The notes under the pieces were generated by a model. The model searched no databases. It worked only from the letters and a program-made list of their open reading frames with translations, and was not told the origin of the DNA. The position numbers were made by a program, and so were the translations under genes. Shown here piece after piece: positions 1 to 7,796 of a DNA stretch of 22,712 nt. Source of the stretch: UMGS1696 sp963642885 (GTDB lineage: Bacteria > Bacillota > Clostridia > Oscillospirales > CAG-272); assembly GCA_963642885.1 (NCBI GenBank), contig CAVIJI010000038.1, forward strand, positions 1-22,712. Direction: 5' to 3'. Each line of letters starts with the position of its first letter. Position 1 is the first letter of the stretch.

Positions 1-22
1 CAATGATTATAAGAAAAATATT

Positions 23-2308
23 TTATTTATTCTTTCTCAGCTCTACGCGGCGGATTTTACCGCTGATGGTTTTGGGTAGTTCGGGAAGAAATTCGACTAT
101 TCTCGGATATTTATACGGTGCGGTGTGCTTTTTAACGTAATTCTGTATTTCTTTAATCATTTCGGGAGTTCCTTCGACACCGTTCACAAGTACAATCGAA
201 GCTTTAACCACTTGTCCCCTTATCTCATCGGGTACGGCAGTTACAGCACACTCGAGTACATAAGGAAGCTCCATAATTACCGATTCAACCTCGAAAGGCC
301 CAATACGATAGCCGGACGATTTAATAACATCGTCGATTCTGCCGACATACCAGAAATATCCGTCTTCATCACGCCAAGCGGTATCACCTGTGTGATAATA
401 TCCGTCGTGCCATGCTTCACGTGTAGCTTCTTCGTTGTTATAGTATCCCTTAAACAGACCGCACGGAGCTTTGTCGCCTGTTTTGATAACTATCTCACCG
501 GTTTCGCCTACTTCACATGATTTGCCGTCGGGAGTTATTATATCGATATCATACATAGGCGACGGACGTCCCATAGATCCGGGTTTCGGAGTATCACCTA
601 CGAAGTTTGCTATCGCAAGAGTGGTTTCCGTCTGTCCGAAGCCTTCCATAAGCGACAGTCCCGTATATTCTTTAAATTTATAGAATACTTCGGGATTAAG
701 TGCCTCACCTGCTATAGTAGTATGCTTCAATGAAGACAGGTCATAATTCTCTATACCGGCTTTGATGAAGAACCTGAACATAGTGGGAGGTGCGCAGAAT
801 GTAGTAATATTATACTTTTTGAAAAGAGGCAGAATGTCTGCCGCATCGAACTTGTCAAAGTCGTATGCAAACACGCAGCTCTCGCATAACCACTGACCGT
901 ACAGCTTTCCCCACAACGCTTTTCCCCATCCTGTATCCGATATGGTGAAATGAATACCGTTCGGGTCTACATTATGCCAGTATCTTGCGGTAATATAATG
1001 ACCGAGAGCGTATTTATAGCTGTGAGCCGCTATTTTCGGATAACCCGTCGTACCGCTTGTAAACAGCATATACATTGTGGCACTGCCGCATGCTCCCGCA
1101 GGTCGTTCGAAAACATCCGAATATTTTTCGAATTCATCGTTAAACGAATGCCAACCGTCACGTTTTCCGTTCACTATTACCTTTATTATGTCCTGTTCAA
1201 CGTTTTTAGCCGCATTCTCGGCGTGTACAGCCGTATCTCCGTCGGAAGTGCATATAATAGCCGCAACATGTGCCGCTTTGAATCTGTAATCAAAGTCATG
1301 CTCTACAAGCATATGCGTAGCGGGAATCGCAACCGCGCCCATTTTATGCAATGCAAGCGATGCAATCCAGAACTGCCAATGTCTTTTTAAAACAAGCATA
1401 ACAGTCTGTCCCTGTTTAATTCCGAGTGAGACAAAATAGTTCGCAGCTTTGTTGGAAAGCAAAGATATTTCTTTGAATGTAAATCTTCTTTCGTTCTTTT
1501 CTCTGTCAAGATGCAGCAGTGCGATTTTGTCTGGTGTTTTTTGCGCTATGGCATCTACGGTATCAAACGCGAAGTTGTACTCTTCTTCGTTATGGAATGT
1601 TATCTTCTTCAGCTTTCCGTTTTCTTCGGTACATTCGATAAACTTTGCCGCAACCGGATTTTCCGGCAGAGGGCACAGCTTATTTTCATCTTTTACCTTT
1701 TCGGCAACAGCTTCGGCCTGTTCGGGGTAATCGTAAGCTTTGCCGCCGGACGATATAACAACGGCTAAGAATTCGCAATCCTGCTCATAAGCGACCATTC
1801 CGTGAGGCTTTGATGAATCGTAATATATCGAATCTCCTTCTTCGAGTATTTCGACATGTCCGTCGATTTCGATTTTCAATTTACCCGAAAGAATATAATC
1901 GTACTCCTGACCTTCATGTCTGCTCAGCTTTATCGGAGCGTCAACCTCACTTTGCGAAAATTTCGCTTTAACGTTAAACGGTTCGGCTATTTTATTTTTG
2001 AAAAGAGGAGCTAAATTATTATACTTGAATCCATGTCTCCTCACTATCGGAAGTCCTCCGCCTCTTCTCGTAACGTTATACTCGTTAAGCGTAGGGCTTT
2101 GACCGTTCAGCAAATCGGTAGTATCGACACCGAATCTCGCGGCACATTTATATATAAAGGTAAAAGTGAAATCGCTTTCTCCCGATTCAAGCTCTCGATA
2201 ATTTTCGAGGCTTACACCCGTACATGACGCCATTTCTTCTTCAGATATTTCACATACAAGACGCGTCTCACGTATACGTTTCGCTATTTCTTTAATGATA
2301 TTTTCCAT
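23..2308 (-). CDS. XRE-cupin-acyl-CoA ligase fusion (MACS-like)
   Basis: A 761-aa protein of three parts. An XRE-type helix-turn-helix lies at about residues 6-66, a cupin-2 barrel at about 112-184, and an AMP-forming acyl-CoA synthetase from about 244 to the end. Ligase motifs are all present: the phosphate loop TSGTTGYPK (about 417-425), GFGQTET (about 556), the hinge GRIDDVIKSSGYRIGP (about 656) and the C-terminal catalytic Lys in PKTISGKIRR (about K751). The middle (TGWGKALWGKLYGQW) resembles medium-chain/branched-chain acyl-CoA synthetases, so the expected reaction is carboxylate + ATP + CoA to acyl-CoA + AMP + PPi in the cytoplasm. The start at 2308 is chosen because AGGAG (2317-2321) lies 8 nt upstream; in-frame ATGs at 2314 and 2326 are too close to or overlap it. 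The gene sits directly behind a T-box terminator, so expression should follow tRNA charging. The acid substrate is inferred, not shown. Confidence 0.88.
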   Translation of the reverse strand: MENIIKEIAKRIRETRLVCEISEEEMASCTGVSLENYRELESGESDFTFTFIYKCAARFGVDTTDLLNGQSPTLNEYNVTRRGGGLPIVRRHGFKYNNLAPLFKNKIAEPFNVKAKFSQSEVDAPIKLSRHEGQEYDYILSGKLKIEIDGHVEILEEGDSIYYDSSKPHGMVAYEQDCEFLAVVISSGGKAYDYPEQAEAVAEKVKDENKLCPLPENPVAAKFIECTEENGKLKKITFHNEEEYNFAFDTVDAIAQKTPDKIALLHLDREKNERRFTFKEISLLSNKAANYFVSLGIKQGQTVMLVLKRHWQFWIASLALHKMGAVAIPATHMLVEHDFDYRFKAAHVAAIICTSDGDTAVHAENAAKNVEQDIIKVIVNGKRDGWHSFNDEFEKYSDVFERPAGACGSATMYMLFTSGTTGYPKIAAHSYKYALGHYITARYWHNVDPNGIHFTISDTGWGKALWGKLYGQWLCESCVFAYDFDKFDAADILPLFKKYNITTFCAPPTMFRFFIKAGIENYDLSSLKHTTIAGEALNPEVFYKFKEYTGLSLMEGFGQTETTLAIANFVGDTPKPGSMGRPSPMYDIDIITPDGKSCEVGETGEIVIKTGDKAPCGLFKGYYNNEEATREAWHDGYYHTGDTAWRDEDGYFWYVGRIDDVIKSSGYRIGPFEVESVIMELPYVLECAVTAVPDEIRGQVVKASIVLVNGVEGTPEMIKEIQNYVKKHTAPYKYPRIVEFLPELPKTISGKIRRVELRKNK

Positions 2309-2332
2309 AAGCATTCTCCTTTGCATTAAAAT

Positions 2333-2597
2333 AAAAAAATCCGCCTCAATCTTTGAGACGAATTAAAAACTCGCGGTACCACTCAAATTGCATATTTCTA
2401 TGCCACTCATAAAGCTCAAACAAGCCCTGCGCACTAACGCGGCACATACGGGGAATCATTACTCGGCACAGAGCCTTTCCTTTCCCAACTCGGAAGTGAT
2501 GACAAGCTATATTCCATACCCGCATTCCACCACCGCGGATTCTCTGAAAAGGAAAAGATAACCTGTGTGTCTTCGTCATAGTTTTTGTAAACCCGAT
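2333..2597 (-). promoter_or_regulatory. T-box riboswitch (probable Ile specifier)
   Basis: Read on the minus strand. The T-box core TGGTACCGCG is at 2372-2381. TTTGAG (2382-2387) can pair with CTCAAA (2352-2357) to form the antiterminator. CTCA of that second strand is also part of the terminator stem CGTCTCA/TGAGGCG, which is followed by seven T (2333-2339). Stem I is visible: base AACT/AGTT, then GAAG (2571-2574) with CTTC (2493-2496), then a 9-bp helix ACAGGTTAT (2558-2566) with ATAGCTTGT (2502-2510), and a distal CCGC/GCGG arm with a GGTGGTG loop. Between the two helices the 3' strand reads CATCA (2497-2501). ATC followed by a purine fits the specifier position, so Ile is the best reading; GTC (Val) is the main alternative. 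The 5' side of the specifier loop (ACAC) lacks the usual AGTA. Uncharged tRNA should allow read-through into the CoA ligase. Confidence 0.9.
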
Positions 2598-2603
2598 ACA
2601 GTC

Positions 2604-2632
2604 AGTATAGCACACAATCGGTGATTTGTCAA
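2604..2632 (-). promoter_or_regulatory. Sigma-A promoter of the T-box/CoA-ligase transcript
   Basis: TTGACA at 2627-2632 and TATACT at 2604-2609 (minus strand) with a 17-nt spacer. The predicted transcript begins near 2597, just before the T-box stem I. Confidence 0.85.
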
Positions 2633-2681
2633 GCCGATTATATGATTAATTTATGATTTGTAAAAATAACACAATACAAGC

Positions 2682-2710
2682 TTGACAAACCAAAGGCAAT
2701 ATGATATATT
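2682..2710 (+). promoter_or_regulatory. Sigma-A promoter of the glycosidase-like gene
   Basis: TTGACA (2682-2687), 17-nt spacer, TATATT (2705-2710). Because transcription should begin near 2717, an in-frame ATG at 2701 cannot be the start of the following gene. Confidence 0.8.
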
Positions 2711-2742
2711 ACAAAAAAACATCAATTTCACGGAGGCTTATA

Positions 2743-3981
2743 ATGAACGAACGCATGAATCGTACGCGGCTGAATATCGGAGCTTATATTTTGCAGCCAT
2801 ATGCTCAAACGAAAAAACACGTCAAAGAAATTGCCGAATGCGGTATTGATTTCATTACTTGTTTAAATGCAGAGGTACCCGGAATTCTCGATGCTTTCGC
2901 CGAATACGGTGTCGGTGCTGTTCTTACCGGTATACTTCCGGGATGGTGGGGCGGAGACGGTGACAATGCGGGTAAACTCGCGGAGAAGAACCCCATCTGT
3001 AAATACGAAGAAGCAGCTGAGAAATTTGCCGACCATCCTGCCGTATGGGGAATAGATGTCGGTGACGAACCGTCGGCACTCGATTTTCCGTACTACGGAC
3101 GTATAATCGACACTGTTAACCGTCTTTTCCCTCATCAATTCGCATATCTCAATTTATACCCGAACTACGCTTCTGTCGCAAAGAACAGTACGGATGAGAC
3201 CGTAAACCAGCTCGGCACGAGAACCTACGCAGAGCATATCGAAAAGTACATCGAAAACGTTCCTACCGATTACATATGCTATGACTATTATATGTATGCG
3301 GCATCGGTTGCGGGTTCTTACGAAAACCTTCGTATTGTTGCCGATGCATGTCTGCGTACGGGACGCAGTATGTGGATAGTTCTGCAGGTGAACTCGAGTA
3401 ATCCCGAGAAATGGATAAGCGAAAATCAGCTGCGTGTACAAGCTTATACGGCAATGGCTTTCGGTGCGGAAAATATCATTTGGGCATGTTATACCGCAGG
3501 CTGGTGGCACAATCAGGTACTCGACGAAAACGGTGAGAAAACCGCCCAATATAACAAACTGCAGCTCGTCAACAAGGAACTCCACAATCTCGGTGAGATA
3601 TATATGCGCTACCGCCGAACATCTACACATTTTATCGGCTTTGAGAAAAACGACCCGGATTTATCAATGCTGACTCAAAAGTCCGCAGACTCTCTGAATA
3701 ACGGATTCTTCTCCGATTTACGTATACAGGGAGGAAAACTCGTTTGCGGCGAGATGGTGTCACGCACTCCCTGTACCGACAGCTCACGTGCAATGATGCT
3801 GTGCAATGTCAGCGATCCTATGGATAATGCACCGTCATCGCATAACGTGTCGTTCAATGCGTACAGTCGGAAAATCACACTCATCGATAAGAGCGGAACT
3901 CATATTTTGCATGCGGATAACAACAACCGCTACACGTTCACACTCGAAAATTGTAATGGGGCACTCCTCATTGCCGAATAA
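2743..3981 (+). CDS. TIM-barrel glycosidase-like protein
   Basis: A 412-aa protein without signal peptide or membrane segment, so probably cytoplasmic. The first two thirds look like a (beta/alpha)8 glycosidase barrel. VWGIDVGDEP at about residues 101-110 holds a D108-E109-P110 resembling the acid/base 'NEP/DEP' motif of clan GH-A-like enzymes. Further conserved-looking aromatic segments are YLNLYPNY, ICYDYYMY and WACYTAGWW. The last roughly 90 residues look like a small beta domain. I cannot assign a GH family or substrate. Start chosen at 2743: GGAGG (2732-2736) lies 6 nt upstream, and the promoter -10 at 2705-2710 excludes the upstream ATG. A PdaA-like gene follows after 67 nt without an obvious promoter or terminator, so the two may be co-transcribed. 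Alternative: a catalytically inactive sugar-binding barrel. Confidence 0.65.
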   Translation: MNERMNRTRLNIGAYILQPYAQTKKHVKEIAECGIDFITCLNAEVPGILDAFAEYGVGAVLTGILPGWWGGDGDNAGKLAEKNPICKYEEAAEKFADHPAVWGIDVGDEPSALDFPYYGRIIDTVNRLFPHQFAYLNLYPNYASVAKNSTDETVNQLGTRTYAEHIEKYIENVPTDYICYDYYMYAASVAGSYENLRIVADACLRTGRSMWIVLQVNSSNPEKWISENQLRVQAYTAMAFGAENIIWACYTAGWWHNQVLDENGEKTAQYNKLQLVNKELHNLGEIYMRYRRTSTHFIGFEKNDPDLSMLTQKSADSLNNGFFSDLRIQGGKLVCGEMVSRTPCTDSSRAMMLCNVSDPMDNAPSSHNVSFNAYSRKITLIDKSGTHILHADNNNRYTFTLENCNGALLIAE

Positions 3982-4048
3982 ATAATAATCGGAAAACAGC
4001 TTTTTGTTTTCGATAAAAGTATCATTCCCATCACAACGGAGCATTATA

Positions 4049-5104
4049 TTGTTTAAACATAAATTCAAGCTTATTTTTTCCCTCGTTATCGTTGCACTTG
4101 TTTCAACGTTTTCGTCATGTCAAAACAACGACGAAATCTTATTAGCCGAAGGTATAAGAAGAGAAACCAAAACTTACGAAAACACCGAAGAAACAGAGGA
4201 TACCTCCGATATTAATACGACAGAAACTTCGGAAAACACCGAAACACTTCCGACAAATGAAACCGACACATTAACAAACGGTAAAATGTGGGATTATGTC
4301 GACGGTAAATACATCTTTAACTTTCCCGCTCGAAGCGATGATAAAATAGATACTGTCGGCGAAATGTATGACATGCCGAAAACACGATTTGACGATCAGC
4401 CCAACGATTGGTTTTTCGGAAAAACCACGCGCGACTCTGTAACAGGAGAAGTTACATACTCATGGGATCGCTCGTCATCTACTCTGGAAATACTGAAAAA
4501 GTACAACACAATATACCGCGGTGACACAGACAACAAGGTATGCTATCTTACATTTGACTGCGGGTATGAAAACGGAACCATGTCCACCATTCTCGACACT
4601 CTGAACGAAAAAAAAGTTTCCGCCACATTTTTCGTGAACGGACACTATGTACGCTCTGCATCTGTATTGATACAGCGTATGATCGATGAGGGGCATATTA
4701 TCGGTAATCACGCATTAAACCATTACAATCTTACGGAGGTAGATGTCGAAACATTCCAAAAAGAGGTCCAAGGTCTCGAGGAATTGTATTATGAAACGCT
4801 TCCCGATGCACCTCCGATGATTTATTTCAGACCTCCGTCTGGAAACTGCAATGAATGGGTATTGAAATTTGCCGATATACTCGGATACAGAACCGTTTTG
4901 TGGTCATGGGCATACATGGATTTCGATGAGGATAATCAGCTTGACGTAAATGAAGCACTCGAGAAAGTTATGAACGGCTTACACAACGGTTCCGTTATTC
5001 TTCTGCATCCAGAATCACCCACCAATACGAAAATGCTCGGACAAATGATAGACGAAATACGCAATGCGGGATATGAAATACTTCCGCTTTGTGATATTGA
5101 ATAA
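4049..5104 (+). CDS. PdaA-like polysaccharide deacetylase lipoprotein
   Basis: A 351-aa protein starting at TTG (4049), chosen because CGGAG (4037-4041) is 7 nt upstream and an N-terminal lipoprotein signal begins there (lipobox Cys24 in STFSSC). A Thr/Glu-rich linker (about 35-75) precedes a NodB-homology domain (about 163-350). Motifs seen: LTFDCGYENG (about 168-176), HIIGNHALNH with the H221-x3-H225 pair, RPPSGN (about 261) and ILLHPE (H320). The order and the GYENG context match PdaA, the N-acetylmuramic-acid deacetylase that makes muramic-delta-lactam in spore cortex in Bacillus, rather than chitin-type enzymes. The residue after TFD, Asp in typical NodB enzymes and (from memory) Asn in Bacillus PdaA, is Cys171 here. 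Expected location is the outer face of the membrane, acting on peptidoglycan. A role in sporulation is inference only. Confidence 0.82.
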   Translation: MFKHKFKLIFSLVIVALVSTFSSCQNNDEILLAEGIRRETKTYENTEETEDTSDINTTETSENTETLPTNETDTLTNGKMWDYVDGKYIFNFPARSDDKIDTVGEMYDMPKTRFDDQPNDWFFGKTTRDSVTGEVTYSWDRSSSTLEILKKYNTIYRGDTDNKVCYLTFDCGYENGTMSTILDTLNEKKVSATFFVNGHYVRSASVLIQRMIDEGHIIGNHALNHYNLTEVDVETFQKEVQGLEELYYETLPDAPPMIYFRPPSGNCNEWVLKFADILGYRTVLWSWAYMDFDEDNQLDVNEALEKVMNGLHNGSVILLHPESPTNTKMLGQMIDEIRNAGYEILPLCDIE

Positions 5105-5122
5105 TTTAATATGTGTTTTTTG

Positions 5123-5151
5123 TTGACAAAGCTGTAATGAAGTGTTACAAT
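5123..5151 (+). promoter_or_regulatory. Sigma-A promoter of the solute-binding protein gene
   Basis: TTGACA (5123-5128), 17-nt spacer, TACAAT (5146-5151). It overlaps the N-terminal extension of the longest reading frame, showing that translation starts downstream at 5203. Confidence 0.85.
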
Positions 5152-5202
5152 GTTTGTAAAGATTTAAATTTGTTTACTACATTTAATGAAAGGACAAAAA
5201 GC

Positions 5203-6690
5203 ATGAAGAAAACACTTTTACTGCTGCTTGCACTATTGTTGTGTGCAAACGCACTCGGATGTGCAAATACCGACACATCCGATAGCGACAGCTCATCCAC
5301 GTCTCCCGTTGAGAACGATACCGCGGCTGTCGAAACCGAAAGCGAAACCGCAGAAGAAACCGAAGCATACGTATTCGACGGAATCGAAAGTAAAACGTAC
5401 GGCGGACGGGACTTCAATTTTCTCTATCGTACAAACGAAGAATATCAATTCTATACAGATGAATATACGGGAGACGCAACGAACGATGCAGTATATGACC
5501 GCAATCTTCTCGTCGAAAGCACATTCGAGTGCAAAATAGTGGGTATTCCCGTTGACGGAGACTGGGGACAGCATGATGCGTATCTCAGTTCGATGAAAAA
5601 ATCAGTACAAGCAGGTGACGGTGCATACGATTTGGTTGACGGCTACGCGGCAACCATCGGCGGTGCTTATGCAGACCATTTGTTTATGAACTTGAACGAA
5701 AACGAGCATCTGCGCTTAACAAGCGACTGGTGGTCTGAGTTGGCAGTTGAGGAGTTGACATGTAACGGTAAGCTGTTCGGTATTCCCGGAGATTTATCTC
5801 TTAATTTATGGAAAAATATTCATGTAATGTTCTTTAACAAGACAGTACTCGCAAATAATAACCTCGAGGAACCATATGACACCGTAAAAGACGGTAGATG
5901 GACTTACGACAAATACCTTGAAATGAATGTGGGTATCGCTCAGGACCTCGACGGCAACGGTGAATATACAATCGATGATATGTACGGCTCGATTTACTTC
6001 GATGATTTATCATTCGATAATTACCATAACGCTTTTGATATTACCTATACCGTGAAAAACGAAGACGGCTCCATCTCACTGAATATCTATCAGCCTAAAT
6101 TAGTTGAAGTAGCCGAAAAAATCAATAATCTTGCTTATAATACACCCGATGTTTACTACAACAGAGGCGGTAACTCCGATAACACTTTACCCGTGTTTAC
6201 TCAAAACAGAGCACTGTTCTATGCATCAAATCTTGCCGATGCCGAAAAGATGCGCGACATGGACAGCGATTTCGGTATAATCCCCTTCCCGAAATATGAC
6301 GAAGCTCAGGAAATGTATAAGAGTGCGGCACGTGACGGACGTTCGATGTTCGGCATACCTGTAGATGTCAAGGACGCAGATTTCTCCGGAATTATCACCG
6401 AAGCGCTCTGTGTCGCAAGCAACAGAAGTGTCGTTCCGGTATATTATGATACCGTTCTCAAGGGAAAGATTTCGAGAGATAACGAAAGCGCCGAGATGCT
6501 TGATATTATAAGAAAAGGCGTTACATTTGATTTTGTCTCGGAATTCTCACTTCAAACCGCACGCGCCGGATTTATTCTCCGTGATGCTGTTTACAACAAT
6601 AAAAACCTCACCACTTATTACGAATCAAATAAAAAGTTATTCGGCAAAGCGTTTGATAAATTCATAGCATACTATATGGATGAAGAATAA
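5203..6690 (+). CDS. Extracellular solute-binding lipoprotein (sugar ABC type)
   Basis: A 495-aa protein with a classic lipoprotein signal (MKK, Leu-rich core, Cys20 after ALG) followed by a Ser/Thr/Glu-rich linker to about residue 55. The rest resembles family-1 type ABC sugar-binding proteins: an early GGRDFNFLYR strand, a region with GIPGDLSLNLW, FNKTVL and YDTVKDGRWTYDKY typical of this clostridial group, and an acidic DLDGNGEYTIDDMYG segment that looks like a calcium-binding loop. Start fixed by GAAAGGA (5188-5194) 8 nt before ATG and by the promoter at 5123-5151. No ABC permease or ATPase genes are next to it, so it must use a distant transporter or act as an orphan binder or sensor. 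It forms an operon with the DUF1861 gene 21 nt downstream. Ligand unknown, probably an oligosaccharide. Confidence 0.82.
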   Translation: MKKTLLLLLALLLCANALGCANTDTSDSDSSSTSPVENDTAAVETESETAEETEAYVFDGIESKTYGGRDFNFLYRTNEEYQFYTDEYTGDATNDAVYDRNLLVESTFECKIVGIPVDGDWGQHDAYLSSMKKSVQAGDGAYDLVDGYAATIGGAYADHLFMNLNENEHLRLTSDWWSELAVEELTCNGKLFGIPGDLSLNLWKNIHVMFFNKTVLANNNLEEPYDTVKDGRWTYDKYLEMNVGIAQDLDGNGEYTIDDMYGSIYFDDLSFDNYHNAFDITYTVKNEDGSISLNIYQPKLVEVAEKINNLAYNTPDVYYNRGGNSDNTLPVFTQNRALFYASNLADAEKMRDMDSDFGIIPFPKYDEAQEMYKSAARDGRSMFGIPVDVKDADFSGIITEALCVASNRSVVPVYYDTVLKGKISRDNESAEMLDIIRKGVTFDFVSEFSLQTARAGFILRDAVYNNKNLTTYYESNKKLFGKAFDKFIAYYMDEE

Positions 6691-6711
6691 AACAAAGAAA
6701 GGTTAATCGCA

Positions 6712-7647
6712 ATGGATCTCAGAAGCGAAAGAAAGAAATTCGAAGAAACCAAAAAAATATACGAATCGGTACAGCTCAAATTTAACGGTGTTGCCGACGG
6801 ATATGATGTATACAATTGCTCTATCCCCTTTATGTATAAGGGAGAAAAATACATTTACGGACGAGTTGAAAAAACAGCCGAATGGGCAAGATCGGTTGCA
6901 AAGCTTTTTAAGGAAACGGCTAAAGATGAATTCACTTTGGTACCGAACAGCATGATATACCAGTTGGAAGACCCTTACATCGCTTTTATACACGATCAGT
7001 TGGTTCTCGGCGGTACGCACGTTAGATATAACGCGTGTAAGATGGACGGCTTTTGCGGATATTTCTACAAAGGAACCGACTTAAACGATATGTATTATTT
7101 CACATCAGGTCCCTACAGCATGAAGGATATACGTCTCGTTCAGCTGGCTGACGGAAGAATCGGATTGTTCTCACGTCCCGGATATGTCGGATATACCGTT
7201 GTCGACAAGCTCGAAGATATTTCCTCCGATATTATTAAAAATGCCCCTCCGATCGACGGATTTATCGGAGAGGGTCAAAACGGTTCCGTAAACCAGGCGT
7301 ACCTGCTTGACAGCGGTCTCGTCGGAATAATAGGTCATTTGGCATACCGAGAAAAAGACGAAAAATCAGACATCACATTATCTGTATACACAAATATCTC
7401 CGCTATATTCAATCCCGAAACAAGAGAGCTTTATGATTACAAGGTAATAGGAACCAGACCATGTTATCCCGAATTTCCGCCGAAAATTCCCGCTTTGGCA
7501 GATTGTACCTTCACATCCGGTATCGTAATGCGCGATGACGGTAAGGTTGATCTTTACGGCGGAATGGGCGACAGAGGAGAAGGCAGAATTACAATCGATT
7601 ATCCTTTCGAAGGATACGGTAAGATTATTACTCCGAATTCACTTTAA
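6712..7647 (+). CDS. DUF1861 family beta-propeller protein
   Basis: A 311-aa cytoplasmic protein (no signal peptide) matching the DUF1861 pattern as I know it: GYDVYNCSIPF, YIYGRVE, a LEDPYIAFI strand, YKGTDLND, GPYSMKDIRLVQLADGRIG, a NGSVNQAYLLDSGLVGIIGH block and a final VDLYGGMGD. The family is thought to be a five-bladed beta-propeller related to GH43/GH130-type glycan enzymes; its reaction is not established to my knowledge. The AAAGG Shine-Dalgarno (6698-6702) is 9 nt from ATG, and the gene lies 21 nt after the solute-binding protein with no promoter between, so both are one transcript ending at the hairpin at 7652-7687. This context supports a role in handling the imported sugar. Confidence 0.82.
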   Translation: MDLRSERKKFEETKKIYESVQLKFNGVADGYDVYNCSIPFMYKGEKYIYGRVEKTAEWARSVAKLFKETAKDEFTLVPNSMIYQLEDPYIAFIHDQLVLGGTHVRYNACKMDGFCGYFYKGTDLNDMYYFTSGPYSMKDIRLVQLADGRIGLFSRPGYVGYTVVDKLEDISSDIIKNAPPIDGFIGEGQNGSVNQAYLLDSGLVGIIGHLAYREKDEKSDITLSVYTNISAIFNPETRELYDYKVIGTRPCYPEFPPKIPALADCTFTSGIVMRDDGKVDLYGGMGDRGEGRITIDYPFEGYGKIITPNSL

Positions 7648-7651
7648 GGAC

Positions 7652-7687
7652 AAAAATCTCCGAAATTCGTTATTTCGGAGATTTTTT
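7652..7687 (+). terminator. Intrinsic terminator after DUF1861 gene
   Basis: ATCTCCGAAAT pairs with ATTTCGGAGAT around a 5-nt loop, followed by TTTTTT. It starts a few bases after the stop codon. Confidence 0.92.
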
Positions 7688-7732
7688 ATGTCTCGAGTTA
7701 CCGTAATCAAACTAAAGACATTTCAACAAGCA

Positions 7733-7764
7733 ACAGCACCGCAATATCGATATTGCGGTGCTGT
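7733..7764. repeat. Perfect 32-nt palindrome between convergent genes
   Basis: Sixteen bases from ACAGCACCGC are followed exactly by their reverse complement, centred on ATCGAT. It lies 32 nt after the mgtE stop codon (minus strand) and downstream of the DUF1861 terminator. It may end mgtE transcription, but neither side has a good T run, so its role is uncertain. Confidence 0.7.
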
Positions 7765-7796
7765 ACGCTTTGTATTGTCTTATATAATTTTCGTTC

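Noticed and set aside
2346..2615. 89-codon minus-strand reading frame upstream of the CoA ligase
   Set aside because: It is the T-box leader and part of its promoter; it has no ribosome site and its sequence is explained by RNA structure.
2701..2742. Longer N-terminus for the glycosidase-like protein
   Set aside because: The promoter -10 (2705-2710) lies inside it, and a strong GGAGG precedes the ATG at 2743.
3992..4011. GAAAAC/GTTTTC hairpin between the glycosidase-like and PdaA-like genes as terminator
   Set aside because: Six AT-rich pairs with no following T run; too weak to support.
5113..5202. Longer N-terminus for the solute-binding protein
   Set aside because: The promoter lies inside it and the lipoprotein signal begins at 5203.
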